Shown here: piece after piece, positions 1 through 5,686 of the stretch | How the letters are laid out: each line of letters starts with the position of its first letter | Numbering within the stretch: the stretch's first letter is position 1 | Assembly (NCBI GenBank): GCA_023434095.1 | Contig: JAEYTJ010000004.1 | Coordinates: forward strand, 1-6,992 | DNA length: 6,992 bases | Origin: Pseudomonadota bacterium | Lineage (GTDB): Bacteria > Pseudomonadota > Alphaproteobacteria > Rhizobiales > Xanthobacteraceae | Reading direction: 5' to 3' | Notes under the pieces: generated by a model | Database searches by the model: none | What the model was told of the DNA's origin: nothing | The model's input: only the letters and a program-made list of their open reading frames with translations | Translations under genes and position numbers: made by a program

Positions 1-714
1 GCCGTAGCCCGTGCGCTTGCCGACGATGATGGCACCGACGAGGCCCGCGAGACCGGCATTGATGTGGACGACCGTGCCGCCGGCGAAGTCGAGCGCGCCG
101 TGTTCGAACAGCAGGCCTTCCGAGAACCACACCATGTGGGCCATGGGGTAGTAGACGAAGGTGACCCACAGCACGGAGAACAGCAGGATCGCCGAGAACT
201 TCATGCGCTCTGCGAAGGCGCCGACGATGAGGGCGGGGGTGATGGCCGAGAAGGTCATCTGGAAGGCGATGAAGATGTATTCGGGGATCTTCACGCCGTC
301 GGAGAAGGTGTCAGCCAGGCTTTCGGTGGTGACGCCGGACAGGAACGCCTTCGAGAAGCCGCCGATGAAGGCGTTGCCCGAGGTAAAGGCGAGCGAGTAG
401 CCGTAGAAGATCCAGACCAGCATCATCACGGCCGCGACGACGGTGACCTGCATCAGGATCGAGAGCATGTTCTTGGCGCGCACCAGGCCGCCATAGAACA
501 GCGCGAGGCCCGGCACGGTCATGAACAGCACGAGGATCGAGGAGACCATCATCCAGGTGATGTCGCCCTTGTCCACGGTGGCGACCGCGGCGGCGGCTTC
601 GGCGGTGGCTTCCGCGCCGGTGGCCGGGTTGTCCTGGGCGAAAGCGGCGGCCGCGAACAGCGCCGTCGTCGCCAGCGCAGGCAGGCCCGCGCGTATCCAA
701 TTCTTGGTCGTCAT
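1..714 (-). CDS. amtB: Ammonium transporter AmtB, N-terminal 238 codons (3' end outside window)
   Basis: Inner-membrane trimeric Amt/Rh channel that conducts ammonium/ammonia into the cell. The start ATG at 714 is preceded by GGAG at about 10 bases. The first 26 residues look like a cleavable signal peptide (positive start, Ala-rich core, AFA before Gln27), as in E. coli AmtB. The family core then follows: MTVPGLALFYGGL near residues 65-77, RAKNMLS at 79-85, and the pore Phe pair F151 and F155 within AFQMTF. Next come AERMKFSA at 168-175, the Trp of AHMVW (W196), and DFAGGTVVHINAG with the conserved Asp209 and pore His217. The last visible residues, GKRTGYG, match the loop after helix 5 in family members. 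The gene follows glnK by 51 bases, the classic glnK-amtB pair, so GlnK probably plugs this channel at high nitrogen. It is cut by the window edge, not by a lesion. Family assignment is very secure. Confidence 0.97.
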   Translation of the reverse strand, partial: MTTKNWIRAGLPALATTALFAAAAFAQDNPATGAEATAEAAAAVATVDKGDITWMMVSSILVLFMTVPGLALFYGGLVRAKNMLSILMQVTVVAAVMMLVWIFYGYSLAFTSGNAFIGGFSKAFLSGVTTESLADTFSDGVKIPEYIFIAFQMTFSAITPALIVGAFAERMKFSAILLFSVLWVTFVYYPMAHMVWFSEGLLFEHGALDFAGGTVVHINAGLAGLVGAIIVGKRTGYG

Positions 715-765
715 GGGTTCAATGCTCCGTCGCAATCGGAAAATGTCGGGATCAGTGGCGCGGGC

Positions 766-1104
766 TCAGAGGGCGTCGGCGTCGGTTTCGCCGGTGCGGA
801 TGCGCACGGCCTGGTCGATCGCGTAGACGAAGATCTTGCCGTCGCCGATCTGGCCGGTCTTGGCCGAGGTGGTAATGGCGTCGATGACCTTGGAAACCTG
901 ATCGGAAGGCACGGCGACCTCGATCTTGAGCTTCGGCAGGAAGCTCACCGCGTATTCGGCGCCGCGATAGATCTCGGTGTGGCCCTTCTGCCGGCCATAT
1001 CCCTTGACCTCCGTGACGGTCAGTCCGTGCACACCAATGCCAGTGAGCGCATCCCGGACTTCCTCAAGCTTGAAGGGCTTGATGATAGCCATGACGATCT
1101 TCAT
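766..1104 (-). CDS. glnK: Nitrogen regulatory PII protein GlnK
   Basis: Cytoplasmic trimeric signal protein that senses 2-oxoglutarate and ATP/ADP and controls AmtB and other nitrogen proteins. The 112 residues match the usual PII length. Visible signatures are the N-terminal MKIVMAIIKPFKLEEVRDAL, the T-loop (about 36-55) with GYGRQKGH and the uridylylation site Tyr51 in GAEYAVSF, and Gln39 for 2-oxoglutarate/Mg. The B-loop is KTGQIGDGKIF (82-92, with Lys90), and the C-terminal ATP contacts are Arg101 and Arg103. The sequence is called GlnK rather than GlnB because it precedes amtB. PII paralogues are otherwise hard to separate by sequence alone. The start ATG at 1104 has a GGGGACAGGA purine stretch just upstream. 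A sigma-54-type promoter around 1212-1227 implies NtrC-dependent expression under nitrogen limitation. All functional residues are intact. Confidence 0.97.
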   Translation of the reverse strand: MKIVMAIIKPFKLEEVRDALTGIGVHGLTVTEVKGYGRQKGHTEIYRGAEYAVSFLPKLKIEVAVPSDQVSKVIDAITTSAKTGQIGDGKIFVYAIDQAVRIRTGETDADAL

Positions 1105-1211
1105 GCGTCCTGTCCCCGCTTGGCCCCGAACCGCTGGCGGTGTTCAGGGCGTTTCATGTCGGACTCGGCCAGGTTGTGGTCGCAACCTTCCGGTCAAGCC
1201 GGGAACGGATA

Positions 1212-1227
1212 ATCAATTCGCGTGCCA
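1212..1227 (-). promoter_or_regulatory. Sigma-54 (RpoN) -24/-12 promoter of glnK-amtB
   Basis: Read on the minus strand the bases are TGGCACG-CGAA-TTGAT, against the RpoN consensus TGGCACG-N4-TTGCW. The -24 block is perfect and the spacing between the -24 GG and the -12 pair is exact. The only departure is A for C in the -12 GC. The predicted start near 1202 would give a leader of about 97 bases before the glnK ATG at 1104. glnK-amtB operons are classically RpoN/NtrC driven, so sequence and context agree. The surrounding 1105-1399 stretch holds no gene I can support. It is locally less GC-rich around 1200-1260 and carries a dyad at 1271-1295. Confidence 0.75.
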
Positions 1228-1270
1228 ACCGTTATAAATCAACGGCTCTACTACCGATTGCGGGTCGGAT

Positions 1271-1295
1271 TGCGCGCCGGTTCCGGCCTCGCGCA
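1271..1295. repeat. Compact dyad upstream of the glnK sigma-54 promoter
   Basis: The bases read TGCGC-GCCGG-TT-CCGGC-ctc-GCGCA. This is a perfect 12-bp inner dyad (1276-1287) flanked by perfectly complementary 5-base outer arms, offset by a 3-base bulge. The 2-base centre is too tight for an ordinary RNA hairpin, so a protein-binding dyad is the more natural reading. It sits about 45-70 bp upstream of the -24 element, where activators of sigma-54 promoters bind. It does not match the 17-bp NtrC pattern (TGCAC-N7-GTGCA), so its role is open. Confidence 0.4.
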
Positions 1296-1399
1296 CTCAC
1301 CTTTGCCGACGCACGAGCCGGCCTGATTGCTCAATTCTTGATCGGCAGCGTGACCCTTCCCGAGTCACCGCCCCACAATCGCCATACGCAGGCTAGTTT

Positions 1400-2281
1400 T
1401 TAGGCAGATGCCTGTGAGGCAGGCGGCCGCACCGGCCGGATCAGGCCTTCCTGCGCCACCGAAGCGACCAGCTGGCCGGCGCGGTCATAGATCAGTCCCC
1501 GCGCGAAGCCGCGCGCGCCGGCGGCGCTGGGGCTGTCCTGGACATAGAGCAGCCAGTCGTCGACGCGGAACGGCCGGTGCAGCCACAGCGCGTGGTCGAG
1601 GCTGGCGACCTGCAAGCTGTCGCCCAGCACGCTGGTCCCATGCACCAGCGTCGTCGCCTCCAGCAGCGTCATGTCGCTGGCATAGGCGAGCACGGCGCGG
1701 TGCAGGCCCTCCTCGTCGGGCAGCGCCCCGGTGGCGCGAAACCACACGGCACGGCGCGGCGCGGCCACCGTCTCGCCGAGGCCGATGGGCTTCAGTTCGA
1801 TCGGACGCGGCCGCCGCCAATAGGCCAGCACCGGGGCCGGGAGCTTCGCCACCAGTTCGGCGGGCAATTCGCCGATGCCCGGCACCTCTTCCGGCGCCGG
1901 CACCACCATGTCGAGATCGAGCTGGTGCTCCAGCCCCGGCTCCTCGCGATGGAACGACACCGACATGATGAAGATCGGCCGCCCGTGCTGGATCGCCACC
2001 GCGCGCCGCGTGGCGAAGCTGCGCCCGTCGCGCACCCGCTCGACATCGTAGACGATCGGCACGCGCGGATCGCCGGCCAGCAGGAAATAGGCGTGCATGG
2101 AATGGGCGGCGAGCCCTTCCACCGTGCGCTGCGCCGCCACCAGCGCCTGCGCCAGCACCTGCCCGCCGAAGACGCGGGAACGGAACGGCCAGGATTCCGG
2201 CGGGTTGTCGCCGCGGAAGAGGTTGTCCTCCAGCCGCTCCAGATCGAGCAGGGCGACGAGTTCGGCGGCGCTGTGGGTCAT
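1400..2281 (-). CDS. tesB: Acyl-CoA thioesterase II (TesB family)
   Basis: Cytoplasmic double-hotdog thioesterase that hydrolyses acyl-CoA to free fatty acid and CoA. With the ATG at 2281 the protein has 293 residues, close to the usual TesB length. The N-terminal hotdog holds LERLEDNLFRGDNP, the VFGGQVLAQAL helix (about 37-47) and HSMHAYFLLAGDP. The C-terminal hotdog holds YASDMTLLEA, ASLDHALWLHRPF, DDWLLY, GFARGLIYDR and VASVAQEGLIRP. Aligning by eye with E. coli TesB places the catalytic triad at Asp203, Ser227 and Gln277 (Asp204, Thr228 and Gln278 in E. coli). Ser replaces Thr, which should keep the hydroxyl. The frame stays open upstream to a TTG at 2320, but the ATG at 2281 has GAGGAG 10 bases before it and gives the family-like N-terminus. 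It diverges from the flavin hydroxylase gene. The physiological substrate cannot be read from sequence. Confidence 0.95.
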   Translation of the reverse strand: MTHSAAELVALLDLERLEDNLFRGDNPPESWPFRSRVFGGQVLAQALVAAQRTVEGLAAHSMHAYFLLAGDPRVPIVYDVERVRDGRSFATRRAVAIQHGRPIFIMSVSFHREEPGLEHQLDLDMVVPAPEEVPGIGELPAELVAKLPAPVLAYWRRPRPIELKPIGLGETVAAPRRAVWFRATGALPDEEGLHRAVLAYASDMTLLEATTLVHGTSVLGDSLQVASLDHALWLHRPFRVDDWLLYVQDSPSAAGARGFARGLIYDRAGQLVASVAQEGLIRPVRPPASQASA

Positions 2282-2291
2282 GGGCGGGCGG

Positions 2292-2297
2292 CTCCTC
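2292..2297 (-). promoter_or_regulatory. Ribosome binding site that decides the tesB start
   Basis: GAGGAG on the minus strand lies 10 bases before the ATG at 2281. The upstream in-frame TTG at 2320 lacks a comparable site, so the shorter, family-like start is preferred. Confidence 0.65.
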
Positions 2298-2336
2298 ATC
2301 GCGACGCGATGGATGGGCAAGGCGGGGCGTCACCGG

Positions 2337-2392
2337 CGCGCATTGTCCGGTGTGCCTAGCTAAGGCATAGGAGGGAGCGCGCACAATGCGCG
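2337..2392. repeat. Perfect 10-bp inverted repeat in the tesB/ubiH divergent spacer
   Basis: CGCGCATTGT at 2337-2346 is the exact reverse complement of ACAATGCGCG at 2383-2392, with 36 bases between. The right arm is also half of a local dyad, CGCGCA-CAA-TGCGCG (2378-2392), so the hexamer CGCGCA occurs three times here, twice forward and once reversed. Each arm contributes a TTG(T) that could serve as a -35 box of face-to-face promoters: TTGTCC at 2343 toward ubiH and TTGTGC from 2386 toward tesB. The -10 matches are poor. The geometry suits a shared operator for the two divergent genes, but no regulator is known. Confidence 0.45.
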
Positions 2393-2419
2393 GATGGTCG
2401 AGAGCGGAGGCGACACGCC

Positions 2420-3652
2420 ATGCAACGGGACCAGCGATATGATGCGGTGATGGCGGGCGGCGGGCTGGCCGGGCTCTCGCTCGCGCTGGCCCTGCGCCAG
2501 GGGCTGGGGGACAGCGCGCGCCTTGCCGTCGCCGACCCCGCCTTCGCCGCCGCGCGGCCGGCGAGCACCGACCTGCGCGCCTCCGCCATCGCCGCCGGCG
2601 CCCGCCGCCTGTTCGAGGCGCTCGGCGTCTGGGAGCGGGTGGAGGCCGAGGCCCAGCCGATCCTCGCCATGGAGATCACCGATTCCAAGCTCGGCGACGC
2701 CGCCCGGCCGGTGTTCCTGTCCTTCGACGGCGAGGTCGAGCCGGGCGAGCCCTTCGCCCATATGCTGCCCAATGCGGTGCTGCAGGACGCGATGACCGAC
2801 CTCGCCCGCGAACGCGGCATTTCCCTGCTGCCCACCCGCGTCGTCGGCTTCACCCCCGGCCCGGCCCGCAGCGCATTGCAGTTTTCAGAGGGCGACGACG
2901 CCTCCACGTCGCTTCTGGCGGCCTGCGACGGCGGACGCTCGAAGCTGCGGGCGCTCGCCGGCATCGGCGTCACCGGCTGGTCCTACCGCCAGTCCGCCAT
3001 CGTCATGACGGTCGGCCATGAGCGCCCGCATGACAGCAAGGCAATCGAGCATTTCCTGCCCGCCGGCCCCTTCGCCATGCTGCCGCTCACCGGCAATCGC
3101 TGCTCCATCGTCTGGACCGAGTCGACGGAAACCGCCGCCCGCCTGCTCAAGCTCCCGCGCGTTCTGTTGCTGGACGAGCTGGAGCAGCGCTTCGGGCTGG
3201 AACTGGGCGAGATCGCCATCCTCGACGAGCCGAAGGCGTTCCCCCTCGGCTTCCAGATGGCGCGCTCCTTCATCGGCGAGCGCCTCGCTCTCGTCGGTGA
3301 CGCCGCCCACACCATCCACCCCATCGCCGGGCAGGGCATCAATATGGGGCTGCGCGACGTGGCGGCGCTGGCGGAAGCGGTCACCGACGCCGCCCGCCTC
3401 GGCCTCGATATCGGCGGGCCGGACGTTCTGGAACGCTACCAGCGCTGGCGGCGCTTCGACACGCTGGCCATGGGCGTCGCCACCGACGGGCTCAACCGAC
3501 TGTTCGGCCTGCGTTCGGACGCGGTGCGGCTGGCCCGCGATGTCGGCCTCGGGCTGGTGGAGCGCCTGCCGGTCCTGAAGGGCTTCTTCATCCGCGACGC
3601 CGCCGGCATCGGCGGGCGGTCACCCCGGCTGCTGCGCGGGGAGGCGCTGTAG
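2420..3652 (+). CDS. FAD-dependent UbiH/UbiF-family ubiquinone biosynthesis hydroxylase
   Basis: Class A flavoprotein monooxygenase expected to hydroxylate the polyprenyl-phenol ring on the way to ubiquinone, at the inner face of the membrane. The 410 residues match the family length of about 400. Seen in order are the N-terminal Rossmann FAD motif GGGLAG (13-18), the conserved Arg-Ala-Ser of DLRASAI (51-57), and the DG motif ACDGGRSKLR (168-177). The GD motif LVGDAAHTIHPIAGQGINMGLRD (291-313) includes the UbiH/COQ6 signature around His300-Pro301. The C-terminus PRLLRGEAL is typical of alphaproteobacterial members. A clear CGGAGG site lies 9 bases before the ATG. Which ring carbon is attacked (UbiH, UbiF, UbiI or the broad-range UbiL type) cannot be settled by eye, so no symbol is given. 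It starts divergently from tesB and ends 3 bases from the oppositely oriented Trm112-like gene. Confidence 0.92.
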   Translation: MQRDQRYDAVMAGGGLAGLSLALALRQGLGDSARLAVADPAFAAARPASTDLRASAIAAGARRLFEALGVWERVEAEAQPILAMEITDSKLGDAARPVFLSFDGEVEPGEPFAHMLPNAVLQDAMTDLARERGISLLPTRVVGFTPGPARSALQFSEGDDASTSLLAACDGGRSKLRALAGIGVTGWSYRQSAIVMTVGHERPHDSKAIEHFLPAGPFAMLPLTGNRCSIVWTESTETAARLLKLPRVLLLDELEQRFGLELGEIAILDEPKAFPLGFQMARSFIGERLALVGDAAHTIHPIAGQGINMGLRDVAALAEAVTDAARLGLDIGGPDVLERYQRWRRFDTLAMGVATDGLNRLFGLRSDAVRLARDVGLGLVERLPVLKGFFIRDAAGIGGRSPRLLRGEAL

Positions 3653-3655
3653 AGG

Positions 3656-3880
3656 TCAGCGCGCCGCCTCTTCCTCCGTCAGCGGCCGCGCCTCGTCGGC
3701 GAGCAGGATGGGGATGCCGTCGCGAATCGGGTAGGCGAGCCGGGCCGAACGCGACACCAGCTCATGGGCCGCCCGGTCGTAGTCGAGCGGCCCCTTGGTG
3801 ACCGGACAGACCAGCAATTCGAGCAGCTTCGGGTCGATCTCGTAGCCCGCACGCGCGGGGGTGCCGGATTGTGCGGCCAT
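3656..3880 (-). CDS. Trm112/UPF0434 (YcaR-like) small protein
   Basis: A 74-residue member of the bacterial Trm112-like family. Eukaryotic and archaeal Trm112 activate methyltransferases; the role of bacterial YcaR-type proteins is poorly defined. The core reads PKLLELLVCPVTKGPL (17-32), then a short beta region, AYPIRDGIPILL (49-60) and DEARPL, matching the family at its normal size. Only one Cys (Cys25) remains where E. coli YcaR has CPxC and a later Cys, so a zinc site looks lost. I recall this as common in alphaproteobacteria. The ATG at 3880 has GGAG 10 bases upstream. A GTG at 3913 would add 11 residues not seen in the family and has a weaker site. It converges on the ubiquinone hydroxylase gene and diverges from the GntR regulator. 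Confidence 0.9.
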   Translation of the reverse strand: MAAQSGTPARAGYEIDPKLLELLVCPVTKGPLDYDRAAHELVSRSARLAYPIRDGIPILLADEARPLTEEEAAR

Positions 3881-3890
3881 GGGCAGGAAT

Positions 3891-3894
3891 CTCC
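3891..3894 (-). promoter_or_regulatory. Ribosome binding site that decides the Trm112-like start
   Basis: GGAG on the minus strand lies 10 bases before the ATG at 3880, favouring it over the GTG at 3913. Confidence 0.55.
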
Positions 3895-3906
3895 AGATCT
3901 TCGGCA

Positions 3907-3956
3907 GGATCACAAACGTATTCCGGCTATATAACGCAGCAAGCTGACATTCTCAC
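3907..3956. promoter_or_regulatory. Possible promoter(s) in the Trm112-like/gntR divergent spacer
   Basis: The only AT-rich island in the 107-base spacer is TATATAAC at 3928-3935. On the minus strand, GTGAGA (3956-3951), 17 bases and TATATA (3933-3928) form a modest sigma-70-like promoter, with a start roughly 40 bases before the Trm112-like ATG. On the plus strand the same island offers TATAAC as a -10 for gntR, without a good -35. The call rests on consensus matching alone and is weak. Confidence 0.3.
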
Positions 3957-3987
3957 GTCGCCACCTTCCCCGAAGCCGACCGGACCG

Positions 3988-4662
3988 ATGGATTCTCCCC
4001 CGCTCGATCTCGCCCAGGACCCCCGCCTCGACGGCGACACGCTGCAGCAATGGGTCTTCCGCCGGCTGCGGCGTTCCGTCATGGCGGGCCGCTTCCCGCC
4101 CGGCAAGGCGGTAACCATACGCGGGCTCGCCGATGAGCTCGGCGTGTCCTCCATGCCGGTGCGCGAGGCGCTGCGGCGCCTCGTCGCCGAGCGCGCGCTG
4201 GTGCTGCTCGACAATCGTCGGGTCCGCGTGCCGGAAATGACCGCGCGGCGCTTCGAGGAACTGATGATGGCGCGCACGCTGCTGGAGACCGAGGCGGCCG
4301 CGCGCGCCCTCGTGGTCGCCGACGGCGCCTTCATCGCCCGGCTCGACGCGCTCAACGCCGCCTCCGACGCGGCAGTGGCGGCCGCCGATACCGAGGCAAT
4401 GATCGAGACCAACCTCGCCTTCCACGGTGCGCTATATGGCGGGCGGGCGGACAATGTGCTGCTGCCGCTCATCGAATCGGTGTGGCTGCAGATCGGCCCG
4501 TTCATGCGCATGGCGCTGGCCGACCTCGAGACGCATTACCCCGTGGACCGCCACGCCGAGGCCCTCGCCGCCCTGCGCGGCCGCGACGAAGCGGCGCTGC
4601 GCCGCGCCATCGAGGCCGATATTCGCGACGGCATCGGGCATCTGCTGGCGCAGCTGGGATAG
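3988..4662 (+). CDS. GntR-family transcriptional regulator, FadR/FCD subfamily
   Basis: DNA-binding regulator of 224 residues, normal for the FCD subgroup. An N-terminal winged helix-turn-helix (about 15-82) contains QWVFRRLRRSVMAGRFPPG, then VTIRGLADELGVSSMPVREALRRL, the hallmark GntR recognition region, and a wing ending RVRVPEM. The C-terminal all-helical FCD ligand-binding domain (about 88-220) starts with RFEELMMARTLLE. It carries histidines typical of the metal/ligand pocket: His146 in NLAFHGAL, and His183 and His189 in the THYPVDRHAEAL region. The acidic residue often found four before the first His is Asn142 here. The ATG at 3988 gives a family-like N-terminus but has only a weak ribosome site. 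A GTG at 3871 in frame would overlap the Trm112-like start and add 39 low-complexity residues. The gene converges on puuD with a 7-base gap. The ligand is unknown; acids and amino-acid derivatives are usual for the subfamily. Confidence 0.9.
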   Translation: MDSPPLDLAQDPRLDGDTLQQWVFRRLRRSVMAGRFPPGKAVTIRGLADELGVSSMPVREALRRLVAERALVLLDNRRVRVPEMTARRFEELMMARTLLETEAAARALVVADGAFIARLDALNAASDAAVAAADTEAMIETNLAFHGALYGGRADNVLLPLIESVWLQIGPFMRMALADLETHYPVDRHAEALAALRGRDEAALRRAIEADIRDGIGHLLAQLG

Positions 4663-4669
4663 AGAAGCG

Positions 4670-5473
4670 TCAGCCCGCCGCCTTCAGCCGTCCGCCGCCG
4701 CGCCGGCGCTCGGCGGCGAGCCGCGCCGCCGTGCCGAAGGCGGTGAAGATGCCGCTGGAAAGCTTGTCCGCCCAGAAGCGCCATTCCGGGTGCCACTGGA
4801 TCGCCATGTTGAAGCCCGGCGCGTCCGGCACGCGGAACGCCTCGATGGTGCCGTCCTCGGCCGTCGCCTCCACCGCCACGCCCGGCGCCAGCGTCGCGAC
4901 GCCCTGGCCGTGCAGCGAGTTCACCCGCCAGCGCGTGGCGCCGGCGAGGCTCGCCAGCAGCCCGTCCTCGCTCAGTTCAACCTCGTGCACCGGCGCGTAC
5001 TGCCCCTCGATGTCGAGCCCGGAATCCTCGCGGTGGTCGAAGCGGCCGGGCTGCTCGTAGAGCTTCTGGAACAGCGTGCCGCCGAGCGCCACGTTCATTT
5101 CCTGGAAGCCGCGGCACACGCCGAACAGCGGCACGCCGCGCTCCAGCGCCGCGCGGATCAGCGGCAGCGAGATGTCGTCGCGGTGCGGGTCGGCCGGCAG
5201 CGGCGGGTCGTGCGGCAGGTCGCCATAATGCTGCGGCCCGACATTGGACGGGCTGCCGGGCAGGAACAGCGCGTCGACGAGGTCGAGGATCTCGTCGACC
5301 ACGACCCGCTCCGGCGCCATGGCGGAATCCACCGCCGAGATGGTGCCGGGAACGAGCACCGGCATCGCCTGCGCGCCGCGCGCCACCGCGTAAATGTATT
5401 TTTCCGTGACGCCATGGACGACATGCCCGTCCCTGGCCTTCACGTCGCTGATCACACCGATAACCGGACGCAT
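4670..5473 (-). CDS. puuD: PuuD-like gamma-glutamyl-gamma-aminobutyrate hydrolase (class I glutamine amidotransferase-like)
   Basis: Cytoplasmic peptidase C26-type hydrolase; PuuD itself splits gamma-glutamyl-GABA into glutamate and GABA in putrescine breakdown. The 267 residues fit the family (E. coli PuuD is about 254). The fold is intact: PVIGVISD at the start, LPGSPSNVGPQHYG (71-84), and the nucleophile elbow PLFGVCRGFQEMN with Cys120. GGTLFQ, NSLHGQGV (185-191) and QWHPEW with His228 and Glu230 complete the triad. The start ATG at 5473 has AGGAG 5 bases upstream. The last 15 residues are Arg/Gly-rich and look like a lineage-specific tail. No other puu genes are visible, so the exact gamma-glutamyl substrate is uncertain and other C26 members cannot be excluded. 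The neighbouring GntR regulator is convergent, not in operon. Confidence 0.88.
   Translation of the reverse strand: MRPVIGVISDVKARDGHVVHGVTEKYIYAVARGAQAMPVLVPGTISAVDSAMAPERVVVDEILDLVDALFLPGSPSNVGPQHYGDLPHDPPLPADPHRDDISLPLIRAALERGVPLFGVCRGFQEMNVALGGTLFQKLYEQPGRFDHREDSGLDIEGQYAPVHEVELSEDGLLASLAGATRWRVNSLHGQGVATLAPGVAVEATAEDGTIEAFRVPDAPGFNMAIQWHPEWRFWADKLSSGIFTAFGTAARLAAERRRGGGRLKAAG
4693..4718. repeat. GC-rich stem-loop at the gntR/puuD convergent junction
   Basis: CGCCGCCG at 4693-4700 pairs perfectly with CGGCGGCG at 4711-4718 around a 10-base loop. It lies inside the 3' end of puuD and 31 bases past the gntR stop. No T-run follows on either strand, so it is not a canonical intrinsic terminator. 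It could still halt or stabilise the gntR transcript. The stem may equally be a by-product of Arg/Ala-coding GC-rich codons. Confidence 0.35.
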
Positions 5474-5568
5474 GCTGTCTCCTGCGCTCTGCCCGCCAGA
5501 TGTGGCGCGTGCCCCCGGCGACTGTCAACGGCACGCCCGCGCAGCCCCGTCCTGCAGGCCGCGCAGCC

Positions 5569-5603
5569 GTGCCGCTTGCGCCCGATCGCCGCTGCCGCGG
5601 CAC
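5569..5603. repeat. 7-bp inverted repeat in the puuD/MBOAT divergent spacer
   Basis: GTGCCGC at 5569-5575 and GCGGCAC at 5597-5603 are exact reverse complements separated by 21 bases, in the 213-base spacer between puuD and the acyltransferase gene. In sequence this rich in GC, a 7-bp pair can arise by chance. Confidence 0.25.
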
Positions 5604-5634
5604 CCGCCGGGCCTCGCACGTTTCCGAGGATGAT

Positions 5635-5650
5635 TCTTCGTGTATGAAGA
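5635..5650. repeat. Short dyad TCTTC-N6-GAAGA upstream of the MBOAT gene
   Basis: A perfect 5-bp dyad with a 6-base centre (GTGTAT), ending 36 bases before the acyltransferase ATG. It stands out in composition from the surrounding GC-rich spacer. It could be an operator or a small hairpin in the leader; nothing ties it to a particular regulator. Confidence 0.3.
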
Positions 5651-5686
5651 GCCATCCCCTTCGCCCGCAGGCGCCGCCGGAAGCCC

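Noticed and set aside
64..1212. 382-codon open frame on the plus strand across amtB and glnK
   Set aside because: It is antisense to two unmistakable genes, is rich in Gly/Arg/Asp/His as expected from the complement of GC-rich codons, and matches no family I recognise.
1296..1314. NtrC-like site (GGTGAG and TGCGTC half sites on the minus strand)
   Set aside because: The half sites match the NtrC arms only partly and the spacing is off by one base; too weak to annotate.
1350..1368. GTGAC-N9-GTCAC stem after tesB as a terminator
   Set aside because: The stem is only 5 bp with a 9-base loop, and no T-run follows on the minus strand.
2282..2320. Longer tesB start at TTG 2320
   Set aside because: It adds 13 residues not seen in the family and lacks a clear ribosome site, whereas the ATG at 2281 has GAGGAG at good spacing.
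1577..2359. 260-codon plus-strand frame antisense to tesB
   Set aside because: The tesB frame carries the complete family motif series; this one is compositionally a shadow with no recognisable motif.
3871..3987. GTG start at 3871 extending the GntR regulator by 39 residues
   Set aside because: It would overlap the Trm112-like start, and the extra residues are unlike any GntR N-terminus.
4427..5647. 406-codon open frame on the plus strand over gntR and puuD
   Set aside because: It overlaps the gntR 3' end out of frame and runs antisense to all of puuD; the Arg/Ala-rich composition is typical of a shadow frame.
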